From the NCBI GenBank assembly GCA_016234495.1, contig JACRBI010000024.1:124001-188000 (forward strand): a DNA stretch of 64,000 nucleotides, read 5' to 3'. A program made the translations under genes and the position numbers. This document shows positions 9,052 to 17,578 of the stretch, piece after piece. Numbering within the stretch: position 1 is the stretch's first letter; each line of letters starts with the position of its first letter. The notes beneath the pieces are model-generated. The model did not search any database and was not told the DNA's origin. It saw only the letters and a list, made by a program, of their open reading frames with translations. The stretch comes from Chloroflexota bacterium (GTDB taxonomy: Bacteria > Chloroflexota > Anaerolineae > Anaerolineales > Villigracilaceae).

Positions 9052-10272
9052 ATGAAAATTCTCTTTATCGGAATGGCCAACAGCATTCACCTTGCCCGCT
9101 GGGTAAATCAACTTAATGATGCCGATTGGGAGCGTTTCATTTTCCCCACATATAGCGTAAAACCTCATGCTGATTTGAAGGATCTGACTCTGATTAACAG
9201 CGGGGAAATTCCTGGATTTCAAAGCAACCGTTCTTTGCGTTACATGAATGATAAATTGTCTCTTTTTTTGATCGACTTCATACATGGTATCGCACAAAAA
9301 AGGCTGACGCCATTACGTCTAGCTAGTTATCCATCATCATTTGTTGTACGAGCCTTGATTTCCACCATCAAGCGGATTAAACCCGACATTATCCATTCAT
9401 TGGAATTTCAAGGCGCAGGCTATCTAACCATGGAGGCAAAAAAACAATTTAACGGGAAGTTCCCGAAATGGATCGCAACAAACTGGGGAAGCGACATTTA
9501 TCTTTTCGGACGGCTGACCGAGCATCGCGAACGGGTACGCGCCGTGATTGAAAATTGCGACTACTATTCATGTGAGTGCGAGCGCGACATAATCCTTGCC
9601 GGCAAGTATGGTTTGCGCGGAGAAGCGCTGCCGGTTTTACCCAACACCGGTGGGTTTGATTTGGCGGCATGCGAGTTGCTGAGGCAGCCTGGAAGCACTT
9701 CAGAACGAAAACTAATTCTGCTGAAGGGTTACCAAGGTTGGTCAGGGAGGGCATTATCAGGATTACGGGCTTTGGCACGTTGCGCAGATATTATTAATAA
9801 ACATGATTATTCAATTGGGATTTTTTCTGCGACTCCAGAGGTTAAGATTGCCTCCGAACTTTTATCCCTAGAAACCGGTATCCCGATAGAAATCATTCCC
9901 CCATGCCCACATTCTGAGATGTTGAAAAAATACGGTCAGGCACGGGTTTACCTCGGATTAAGTATTTCGGATGCCATTAGCACTTCGTTGTTGGAATCAA
10001 TTGTTATGGGCTCATTTCCCATCCAATCTTTTACATCATGCGCAGATGAGTGGATTGTTGATGGTCAAAGCGGTTTTATTGTGCCGCCAGAGGATGTGGA
10101 TATAATTGAAGAAGCGCTCCGCCGCGCATTGACTGACAATGAATTAGTAGATCAAACTGCCATTATTAATAGAGAAACTGCGCGTAATAGATTGGATTCC
10201 GCAATTATCCAACCAAAGGTCATTAATTTTTATCAGCATGTATACAGCACGAAATTGGAGAGGCAATTATGA
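9052..10272 (+). CDS. Glycosyltransferase family 4-like
   Basis: 406 aa. It opens with MKILFIGMANSIHLARWVNQL, a common GT4 start, and holds IKRIKPDIIHSLEFQGAG near residue 105. In the C-terminal half, KKYGQARVYLGLSISDAIS and TSLLESIVMGSFPIQS occupy the place of the donor-binding E-x7-E region, then IVDGQSGFIVPPEDVD follows as in other GT4 enzymes. It begins directly after the stop codon of the methyltransferase stub and overlaps the next gene by four bases. The linkage formed cannot be deduced. Confidence 0.85.
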   Translation: MKILFIGMANSIHLARWVNQLNDADWERFIFPTYSVKPHADLKDLTLINSGEIPGFQSNRSLRYMNDKLSLFLIDFIHGIAQKRLTPLRLASYPSSFVVRALISTIKRIKPDIIHSLEFQGAGYLTMEAKKQFNGKFPKWIATNWGSDIYLFGRLTEHRERVRAVIENCDYYSCECERDIILAGKYGLRGEALPVLPNTGGFDLAACELLRQPGSTSERKLILLKGYQGWSGRALSGLRALARCADIINKHDYSIGIFSATPEVKIASELLSLETGIPIEIIPPCPHSEMLKKYGQARVYLGLSISDAISTSLLESIVMGSFPIQSFTSCADEWIVDGQSGFIVPPEDVDIIEEALRRALTDNELVDQTAIINRETARNRLDSAIIQPKVINFYQHVYSTKLERQL

Positions 10273-11153
10273 GGCTGCTCGTTCTTGGCGCTACAGGTAT
10301 GTTGGGGCATCGCATATGCCGTCTTCTTGGCGAGCGGTTTGAAGTTTGGGGAGCAATCCGCGGGGAGATGCATGGATTTGAACGTTATAATTTTATCTCA
10401 CAAAAACAAATTATCGAACATGTTGACGCGCAAAATCTATCCACTTTCAGAAACGCCCTTGAGCTTGTCAAGCCAGATGCTGTCATAAATGGGATAGGCA
10501 TTGTCAAACAGCGCGATGAAGCAAAACAAGCCGTTCCATCCATCCATGTTAACGCGCTTTTCCCGCATCAACTCGCTGATCTGTGCGCAGATAACGGTGT
10601 CCGTGTATTACAAATTTCCACGGACTGTGTATTTTCAGGCGCGCGTGGAAATTATACAGAAATAGACACCCCTGACCCCATTGATCTATATGGACGTACG
10701 AAATTGCTTGGCGAATTAAACCGTCCCGGCACGCTCACTTTACGAACCTCAATTATTGGCTGGCAATTAAATACCTACTCCAGCCTGCTGGGGTGGCTGG
10801 CCTCTCAACGTGGTCATCGTATCAAGGGCTATAGACACGCCATTTACTCGGGATTCTCCACAACAGTGCTGTCCAATTTAATTGGCGATATTCTCGAGAC
10901 CCGCAAAGATCTAACTGGCCTCTATCATGTATCCAGCGCGCCGATATCAAAATTTGATCTGTTGACGCGCCTCCGGGACGCCCTTGGGTGGACTGATATT
11001 ACAATTAATCCCGATGATCAATTTTATTGCGACCGCAGTTTGGTGGGCACGCGTTTTAGTAAGATAACGGGTTGGATGCCGCCAAGTTGGGATGAAATGA
11101 TCGAAGGTCTCGCATCTGAATGGCCTATGTATGAACACTGGAATAAAAATTAA
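10269..11153 (+). CDS. RmlD-like sugar-nucleotide reductase (SDR)
   Basis: 294 aa. The NAD(P) motif is VLGATGMLGHRICRLLG at the N-terminus. The active-site region is LQISTDCVFSGARGNYTE near residue 118, followed by the YxxxK motif in DLYGRTKLLGE near 140. This layout is that of dTDP-4-dehydrorhamnose reductases. The next gene is a FnlC/WbvD-like 2-epimerase, so I favour reduction of a UDP-4-keto-6-deoxy-HexNAc on the way to UDP-L-RhaNAc or L-QuiNAc (WbvR-like) over rhamnose synthesis, because no rmlA, rmlB or rmlC is present. The required 4,6-dehydratase is also absent here. Confidence 0.8.
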   Translation: MRLLVLGATGMLGHRICRLLGERFEVWGAIRGEMHGFERYNFISQKQIIEHVDAQNLSTFRNALELVKPDAVINGIGIVKQRDEAKQAVPSIHVNALFPHQLADLCADNGVRVLQISTDCVFSGARGNYTEIDTPDPIDLYGRTKLLGELNRPGTLTLRTSIIGWQLNTYSSLLGWLASQRGHRIKGYRHAIYSGFSTTVLSNLIGDILETRKDLTGLYHVSSAPISKFDLLTRLRDALGWTDITINPDDQFYCDRSLVGTRFSKITGWMPPSWDEMIEGLASEWPMYEHWNKN

Positions 11154-11254
11154 CAACATTAGGCTCGTTGCAGATAAAATCCACCAGATCTTTTCACCTT
11201 TTGGGAACAGGCTGGTAAATGATTAATCCATGGTTGAACGTAAAGGTTAATTCA

Positions 11255-12337
11255 ATGAAAATACTTACTGTTTTAGGAACTCGCCCAGAAATCATTCGAT
11301 TAAGCCGCATCATCGAAAAACTGGATTCTACTTGCAAGCAGGTATTAATCCACACCGGACAAAATTATGATGTAAATCTCAACGATGTTTTCTTTCAGCA
11401 ACTTGGCGTGCGTGCGCCTGATTATTACCTGAACGCAAAAGGCGGTCTGGGACAACAGGTTGGCATGATCCTCGTAGAAACAGAGAAGGTCTTGCTGGAA
11501 GAAAAACCCGATAAATTACTCGTGCTCGGGGACACGAACAGTGCGCTTTCAGCAATCATTGCAAAGCGGTATGGCATTCCTGTCTACCACATGGAAGCCG
11601 GTAATCGCTGTTATGATGACCGCGTTCCCGAGGAGGTTAACCGGCGGATTATTGACCACAGCAGTGACATTTTGATGCCTTATACCGAGCGCAGCCGTCA
11701 GAACCTGCTCCATGAAGGGATCCCCGGACAGCGAATTTACGTAACCGGAAATCCCATACTGGAAGTAATTCAGCATTATGACGATCAGATCAGGGATTCG
11801 GCGATTCTTCATAAATTAGAGTTGGGAACTGGTCAATATTTTTTGGTGACTATGCATCGAGCGGAAAACGTGGATGTTGAGGAAAGGTTGCGAGAACTGG
11901 CATTTGCATTAAACCAGATTCAACTTGACTACAATATTCCGATCATTGTCAGCACCCATCCCCGTACGCGCGAACGGCTGGAAAGTTTTAAAGTCGTAAA
12001 CGACAATCCTCAAGTCCGTTTTTTAAACCCATTTGGCTTTTTTGATTTCATCCAACTGGAGAGAAATGCCTTCTGTGTATTGAGCGACAGTGGCACAGTT
12101 CAAGAGGAGTGTGCAATCTTCAAGGTTGCCAATGTTACGCTGCGGGATGTCACTGAACGGCCTGAAACAATTGAATGCGGCAGCAATATTTTAAGCGGAG
12201 CAGATTCGGAAAGCATTAGCCGGTGCGTGAGCCTTGTGCTCAGTCAAAAAAGTAAATGGAACACCCCTCCTGAATACCTGACAGAAACCGTCAGCGACAC
12301 CGTTGTGAAAATCATGCATGGATACTTATGGCGCTAA
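11255..12337 (+). CDS. Non-hydrolysing UDP-sugar 2-epimerase, FnlC/WbvD-like
   Basis: 360 aa from the ATG at 11255, which has AAAGG nine bases upstream; the in-frame ATG at 11219 would add a tail foreign to the family. Motifs are VLGTRPEIIRLSRI, HTGQNYDVNLNDVFF, GDTNSAL and EAGNRCYDDRVPEEVNRRI. The AGNRCxDxRVPEE version, compared with AGLRS in the first epimerase of this locus, is characteristic of the FnlC/Cap5G/WbvD branch that epimerises 6-deoxy-HexNAc nucleotides. Together with the upstream reductase it implies an L-FucNAc-, L-RhaNAc- or L-QuiNAc-type residue in the glycan. Confidence 0.82.
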   Translation: MKILTVLGTRPEIIRLSRIIEKLDSTCKQVLIHTGQNYDVNLNDVFFQQLGVRAPDYYLNAKGGLGQQVGMILVETEKVLLEEKPDKLLVLGDTNSALSAIIAKRYGIPVYHMEAGNRCYDDRVPEEVNRRIIDHSSDILMPYTERSRQNLLHEGIPGQRIYVTGNPILEVIQHYDDQIRDSAILHKLELGTGQYFLVTMHRAENVDVEERLRELAFALNQIQLDYNIPIIVSTHPRTRERLESFKVVNDNPQVRFLNPFGFFDFIQLERNAFCVLSDSGTVQEECAIFKVANVTLRDVTERPETIECGSNILSGADSESISRCVSLVLSQKSKWNTPPEYLTETVSDTVVKIMHGYLWR

Positions 12338-13164
12338 TTGCCCCGCCTTTAATTTCAATTATCACTCCTGTCTATAACGGAGACGAATATCTCGAAGAAT
12401 TAATTCAAAGCGTTTTAAATCAGCGCTATTCCAATATTGAGCATCTGATCATTGATGACGGCTCTCAAGATGGCGGCGCCACCGTTTCGATTTTAAAAAG
12501 GCATCCCCACCTGCGTTGGTGGAGCCGCGAAAACAAAGGCCAATACCCTACGATGAATGAAGGTCTCCTTGAGGCAAAGGGTGAAATTGTTTGCTTTGTT
12601 AGCGCTGATGACCTGGTCACCCAGGATGCTGTTAAATTAGCTTTTGATTTTTTGAACGAAAATGCAGGACTTGATGGGGTGTTTGGGATTACAAGATTTA
12701 TGGATCAAACTGGAAATCTTCTGGGTTATCCCGTGCCTTTTCAAAAGGCTCCAATGTCATTTGTGCCTTATTTTGCACATATTCCACATTGCTCCCTTTA
12801 CATTAAAAGGGACTCCCTGATAAAACACGGATTGTTGTTCGACCCCTTTTTGAAATATGTAGGCGATTATGAATGGATGATACGGATCAGCAAAAGCGGC
12901 TTAAATATCGGCTTTATCAACCACGAGCTTTCAAGGGTTCGATTACACCAAAATCAAACTTCGCAAAAAAATAATAAAGCCAGCTTGATGGAAAAACAGA
13001 ATGTGCTGAAGCATCACCGAATCAACAAGTTGTACTATTCGCTGTTATGGACATTATATTTACTACGAGTCTGGTCATGGAAAGCCATCGAAGCTTTCAG
13101 GGAGGACGGAGTGAACGGATTGGTAGGACTGCTCGCGAGGTGGTATCGATATAAAACGCAATAA
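12328..13164 (+). CDS. Glycosyltransferase family 2
   Basis: 278 aa. The GT-A fold is plain: ISIITPVYNGDEYLEELIQSVL at the N-terminus, EHLIIDDGSQDG near residue 43, and CFVSADDLVT near 90 as the DxD-equivalent metal/nucleotide site. YVGDYEWMIRISKSG near 175 corresponds to the acceptor/base region. It overlaps the epimerase by ten bases. It is a cytoplasmic inverting enzyme that adds one sugar to the growing repeat unit; the specificity is unknown. Confidence 0.9.
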   Translation: MALIAPPLISIITPVYNGDEYLEELIQSVLNQRYSNIEHLIIDDGSQDGGATVSILKRHPHLRWWSRENKGQYPTMNEGLLEAKGEIVCFVSADDLVTQDAVKLAFDFLNENAGLDGVFGITRFMDQTGNLLGYPVPFQKAPMSFVPYFAHIPHCSLYIKRDSLIKHGLLFDPFLKYVGDYEWMIRISKSGLNIGFINHELSRVRLHQNQTSQKNNKASLMEKQNVLKHHRINKLYYSLLWTLYLLRVWSWKAIEAFREDGVNGLVGLLARWYRYKTQ

Positions 13165-13300
13165 TGCAGGCTACACCTTGGCTTCGCGTTAACAATTTTT
13201 GTTTCGCAAGGAGCGGCGTCACAGCAGGTCTATACTTAATGCCTTTTACCTGTAATGAAACATTTTCTGAACACATTTTATATTTCACGGCAAAACGCTC

Positions 13301-14557
13301 ATGATCCTAATGGTTTTTACCAAATCCTATCCATATCATTTTTCACCCGAGTACGCTTTCCTTCATCGAGAGATTCATTTCCTCGCCGAAAAATTCGACA
13401 AAGTAATTCTGATCCCCAGGATTGGAAGCGGCCGCATGTTTGACGTGCCGCCGGGTGTCGAAGTAGATGAGAGCCTTTCTTCGTTCATTAGAAAAAAATC
13501 AAACATATTGGACTTTCTAGCAAATGCCTTAAGCTCTAAGTCCCTTTATCAGGAAATCCGTTTTTATCCTTCTGTATTATTTTCGCCCGCAAAACTATTA
13601 AAGTTGATTCTGTTTTCCGGGCGGATGGAAATTAAAAAGAACTGGATTAGAAGTTGGCTGGCAGAACATCAGCATGATGTTAGCAACATCATGCTGTATA
13701 GTTACTGGTTTGACGATATTGTATTAAGCCTTGGGGCTATCAAACAAACAAATCCCGGAATCAGGCTTGTTTCAAGAGCGCATGGTTATGATATTTATGA
13801 AGAGTTGTATTTTCCCTATTACTGGCCATGCAGGCAGCTAACCCTGCCCGCTTTGGATAAATTATTCCCCGCATCTGAAGATGGTGCAAATTATTTTAAA
13901 GTAAAATATCCCCGCTTCGCATCCATCATTGAAGCGGTGCACCTTGGTGTGGAAGATCCGGGGGGACAATCAACTCCCTCAACAGATAACACTTACAGGA
14001 TCGTTTCTTGCGCGCACCTTGTTTCATTAAAAAGGGTTGGTCTGTTGTTAAAAGGGATCGTGCTCGCCGCCCGCCTGCGCCCGCAGCAGAATTTTGAATG
14101 GATTCATTTTGGGGGCGGAAAAGAACAAAAAACATTGGAAAGAATCGCCCAACGAGATTCAAATTCCAATCTTAAAATCCGTTTTACAGGAAATGTGCCC
14201 AACAAACAAATCTTGTTACATTACACGGAACAGCCCGTGGACGTCTTCATAAATGTAAGTAAAACGGAGGGCGGAGCGCCGGTCTCCATTCAGGAAGCCA
14301 TTAGTTGCGGAATCCCTGTTATCGCAACTGCTGTGGGAGGCAATCCAGAGATCGTTTCTCAGAGGAACGGAATTCTCCTCGAAGCAGATCCAACTCCCAA
14401 TGAAATTGCGAACGCCATCTTTCAGTTGCTGGATAATCCAGAAATGACCGCTCGCAAACGAAGAGGCAGTCGCGAGGTCTGGTCGGAACAATATAATGCC
14501 GACGTTAATTTTCATCTATTCGCAGACCGTTTAATATCAATACGTGAGGATCAATAA
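13301..14557 (+). CDS. Glycosyltransferase family 4
   Basis: 418 aa. It opens with MVFTKSYPYHFSPEYAFLHREI, a form common in colanic-acid-type GT4 enzymes. The donor site shows IRFTGNVPNKQI and VFINVSKTEGGAPVSIQEAISCGIPVIATAVGGNPEIV (read as two overlapping motifs), with the two glutamates of E-x7-E near residues 328 and 336. A 136-base AT-rich gap lies upstream without a clear terminator or promoter. It ends two bases before the asparagine synthase-like gene. Confidence 0.88.
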   Translation: MILMVFTKSYPYHFSPEYAFLHREIHFLAEKFDKVILIPRIGSGRMFDVPPGVEVDESLSSFIRKKSNILDFLANALSSKSLYQEIRFYPSVLFSPAKLLKLILFSGRMEIKKNWIRSWLAEHQHDVSNIMLYSYWFDDIVLSLGAIKQTNPGIRLVSRAHGYDIYEELYFPYYWPCRQLTLPALDKLFPASEDGANYFKVKYPRFASIIEAVHLGVEDPGGQSTPSTDNTYRIVSCAHLVSLKRVGLLLKGIVLAARLRPQQNFEWIHFGGGKEQKTLERIAQRDSNSNLKIRFTGNVPNKQILLHYTEQPVDVFINVSKTEGGAPVSIQEAISCGIPVIATAVGGNPEIVSQRNGILLEADPTPNEIANAIFQLLDNPEMTARKRRGSREVWSEQYNADVNFHLFADRLISIREDQ

Positions 14558-14559
14558 TT

Positions 14560-16476
14560 ATGTGCGGCATTGCTGGAATTTGGAATCAAAATGGAGAGCC
14601 ATTGGATCAGGTGGCCTTAAAAAAATTCACCGATGCGCTGGCACACCGCGGGCCGGACGGGAATGGATTTCACATCGATCACGAATCAAACCTCGGCTTG
14701 GGTCATCGCCGGCTTGCAATCATTGACACCTCTGAAGGCGGGCGTCAGCCGATGTCCTTCGCGAATGGAAGGTACTGGATCACCTACAATGGAGAGATCT
14801 ATAATTTCCTCGAGATCAAATCCGAGCTGGCCGGATACGGATATCAATTCCAGACCGACTCAGACACCGAGGTCGTTCTGACGGCTTATCATCATTGGGG
14901 GGAAGATTGTCAATTAAGATTTAATGGCATGTGGGCTTTCGCCATTTGGGATCGCGATGAAAGAAAATTATTTTTATCCCGCGACCGTTTTGGCGTAAAG
15001 CCCCTCATCTATTATTTTGATAATAAAAGATTTGCCTTCGCTTCTGAAATGAAGGCATTCCTCACGCTGGATTGGTTTCACCTTGAGTTTGACCCTTCCA
15101 TGGTCTCAGCGGCTCTGACCAATGGAGGGCTGATCGAAGGCAATGAGAATTGTCTCCTGCAAGGATTAAAACATCTCCTCGGCGGTCACTGCCTGACCTT
15201 GAAGCCAGGTGAGCGTCCCAAGACCAGGCGCTGGTGGCGGACGCTGGACCATCTGGAAAAAGTCCCCGAACGCTATGAAGATCAAGCAGCCCGCTTCCGC
15301 GAATTATTCCTTGACGCATGCCGGATTCGAATGCGCAGCGATGTCCCGATTGGAACAGCATTAAGCGGCGGACTTGATTCAAGCTCCGTCATATGCGGAA
15401 TGCGCCATCTTCGAAGCACAAACGCCGAGTCTGACCGTCTCGCAAATGACTGGCAAAAGGCTTTTATTGTCACCTACCCCGGGTCTGATGTTGACGAGAG
15501 AAAATATGCAGATGTGGTAATAAAACACACCGGGGTTACGCCGGTCTACTGCGTTGGCAACGCCGATATGTACATGGAATATTTTGACGACATCCTCTTC
15601 CATCTTGAAGAAATAGCCGATGTTCCTTTGGGTCCCTGGCTGGCTTACAAAACACAGCGCGAAAACGGAATTGTTGTCACTCTGGACGGTCACGGCGCTG
15701 ACGAAATGCTCGCCGGATACTCGTGGTATGTAACAGCCGCCATAAAGGATGCCATTAAGAGCGTCTCTCCAATTCAGGCAAATGAATTATTGATGACACT
15801 TAAAGGATTGGGCGTTTTTTCAGGTGGTCATATTCTTAAGATTTTAACGGACTATTCCACAAAACAATTCAACAGAACCGGCCATCCCTGGCTCCTGCAA
15901 AAACCTGTGAACTTTGCCCCTTCAAATTATATTGAAGATCTCCCCCTGACGCAAAACAAAAGCGCTCTGGATAAAAGTTTATACATTGACTTTCATTTCA
16001 CGCAGCTGCCGACCATCCTGCGCAATTTTGACCGTATCGCCATGGCGCACGGAGTGGAAATACGCGCGCCTTTTATGGACTGGCGGCTCGTCTCCTATCT
16101 TTTCTCTCTTCCCGCCAACACAAAAATTGGTTCCGGCTTCACCAAGCGGATTCTACGGGATGCGCTAAAAGACATCCTGCCTGAGACCATTCGCACCCGC
16201 ACCCGCAAACTGGGCTTCCCCACCCTCGCAGAAGCCTGGACTTCGCCCCGCACGCTGGAGTTTATTCGTGATGTAACCTCAAGCCGTGAATTCCAACAGT
16301 CAACGATCTGGAATGGAAGGAAAGTCGAAAGGGCAGTTGAAGCCGCGATGCGCAATCAAGATACAGAACAGATCCATCGTGTTTTGATCTTCGTGCAGGC
16401 TATGTCCCTCATGAAATCATTTCGCGAAAAACAGCATTCTTCACTCTCGCTGGAGAATCTCAAGTTGGGGAATTAA
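14560..16476 (+). CDS. asnB: Asparagine synthase (glutamine-hydrolysing) family protein
   Basis: 638 aa. The N-terminal class II glutaminase starts with MCGIAGIWNQNG, where Cys2 becomes the nucleophile after Met removal, and continues with LAHRGPDGNGFH and YNGEIYNF. The C-terminal synthetase has the pyrophosphatase motif ALSGGLDSSSVI near residue 270 and LDGHGADEMLAGY near 375. Biochemically it transfers ammonia from glutamine to an acyl-adenylate. Inside a glycan locus such proteins often amidate uronic acids rather than make free asparagine. The neighbouring diacetamido-uronate pathway makes that a reasonable inference, but it is unproven. Confidence 0.88.
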   Translation: MCGIAGIWNQNGEPLDQVALKKFTDALAHRGPDGNGFHIDHESNLGLGHRRLAIIDTSEGGRQPMSFANGRYWITYNGEIYNFLEIKSELAGYGYQFQTDSDTEVVLTAYHHWGEDCQLRFNGMWAFAIWDRDERKLFLSRDRFGVKPLIYYFDNKRFAFASEMKAFLTLDWFHLEFDPSMVSAALTNGGLIEGNENCLLQGLKHLLGGHCLTLKPGERPKTRRWWRTLDHLEKVPERYEDQAARFRELFLDACRIRMRSDVPIGTALSGGLDSSSVICGMRHLRSTNAESDRLANDWQKAFIVTYPGSDVDERKYADVVIKHTGVTPVYCVGNADMYMEYFDDILFHLEEIADVPLGPWLAYKTQRENGIVVTLDGHGADEMLAGYSWYVTAAIKDAIKSVSPIQANELLMTLKGLGVFSGGHILKILTDYSTKQFNRTGHPWLLQKPVNFAPSNYIEDLPLTQNKSALDKSLYIDFHFTQLPTILRNFDRIAMAHGVEIRAPFMDWRLVSYLFSLPANTKIGSGFTKRILRDALKDILPETIRTRTRKLGFPTLAEAWTSPRTLEFIRDVTSSREFQQSTIWNGRKVERAVEAAMRNQDTEQIHRVLIFVQAMSLMKSFREKQHSSLSLENLKLGN

Positions 16477-16480
16477 TCTC

Positions 16481-17578
16481 ATGCGAATTGCATATGTCAG
16501 CCTTCACTGGCCGCGCACGCGTAACAGCGGCGTAGGAAAAAAAATTCAATCTCAGGTCGCGGCGTGGAATGGGACGGGGCATGAAGCGCGTTTGTTCATG
16601 CACACCTCACAGCACGAACCGCAATCCGACCTAATCGAAGCGGAGTATTTTTTTTATTCCATATCCGGGAAACTCAAAACGGAAGTCAATCGCATCATCG
16701 CCATGCGTCAAATGATCTCTGCCATTCATGCTTACCGCCCGGACGTCATCTACCTGCGCTACGGCATTTATGTTTACCCCGCGCATCTTTTGATGGACAT
16801 CGCCCCGGTCGTGGAAGAGATCAACACCAACGACCTGACACAGCATGAAGGCCTCGGCAGAGTCTACAGCCTGTACAACCGCCTGACACGCGGGATATTT
16901 CTTCGCAACATTCGCGGACTGGTGACTGTTTCGCGCGAACTGGCAGTTTCCCCCGCTTTTGCAGTCTACCGCAAACCAACCCGCGTGATCGCAAACGGGA
17001 TCGACCTGAACAATTTCCCTCAATTACCCGTTCCTACAAATCCCATTCCGCGTCTGGCTTTTATCGGCAGCCCCGGCTACCCCTGGCATGGCGTGGATAA
17101 ACTTGTAACCCTCGCCCGCCTGCTCCCCGATATTCACCTCGACATCATTGGTTATTCCGAACTTCCCGGTCTTGACCCTTTACCGGAAAACATAACATTA
17201 CATGGCTACCTCGCTCTTCAGGAATATCAAAACGTGCTGGCTTCTGCCGATGCTGCAATTAGCACGCTGGCTTTGCACCGCAAGCAAATGGAGGAAGCTT
17301 CGCCTCTCAAGAGCCGTGAATGTCTGGCATTTGGACTGCCCCTGATCGTGGCATACATCGACACCGACCTGGACGGTTTTGACTGTAACTTTCTATTGAA
17401 GATTCCAAACAAAGAAGATAATATTCAAACCTACGCCTCCCAGATACGCGACTTCACTTACAGAATGCGCGGCGTACGTGTAACTCACGACCAGATATTC
17501 AACCTTGATCAGGCCGGCAAAGAGTTGGCCCGCATTGATTTTTTTACAAAAGTATTGCGTCCGGAGATGGATTCATGA
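16481..17578 (+). CDS. Glycosyltransferase family 4
   Basis: 365 aa. It starts with MRIAYVSLHWPRTRNSGVGKKI, where the glycine-rich loop matches GT4 enzymes, followed by IHAYRPDVIYLRYG near residue 80. The C-terminal half has RLAFIGSPGYPWHGVDKL and the ASPLKSRECLAFGLPLIVAY region, where a Lys-Glu pair replaces the classic E-x7-E spacing. It is four bases downstream of asnB and overlaps the next gene by four bases. Confidence 0.82.
   Translation: MRIAYVSLHWPRTRNSGVGKKIQSQVAAWNGTGHEARLFMHTSQHEPQSDLIEAEYFFYSISGKLKTEVNRIIAMRQMISAIHAYRPDVIYLRYGIYVYPAHLLMDIAPVVEEINTNDLTQHEGLGRVYSLYNRLTRGIFLRNIRGLVTVSRELAVSPAFAVYRKPTRVIANGIDLNNFPQLPVPTNPIPRLAFIGSPGYPWHGVDKLVTLARLLPDIHLDIIGYSELPGLDPLPENITLHGYLALQEYQNVLASADAAISTLALHRKQMEEASPLKSRECLAFGLPLIVAYIDTDLDGFDCNFLLKIPNKEDNIQTYASQIRDFTYRMRGVRVTHDQIFNLDQAGKELARIDFFTKVLRPEMDS

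Noticed and set aside
10269..12337. A dTDP-rhamnose pathway
   Set aside because: Only an RmlD-like reductase is present; rmlA, rmlB and rmlC are absent and the neighbouring 2-epimerase points to a 2-acetamido-6-deoxy sugar.
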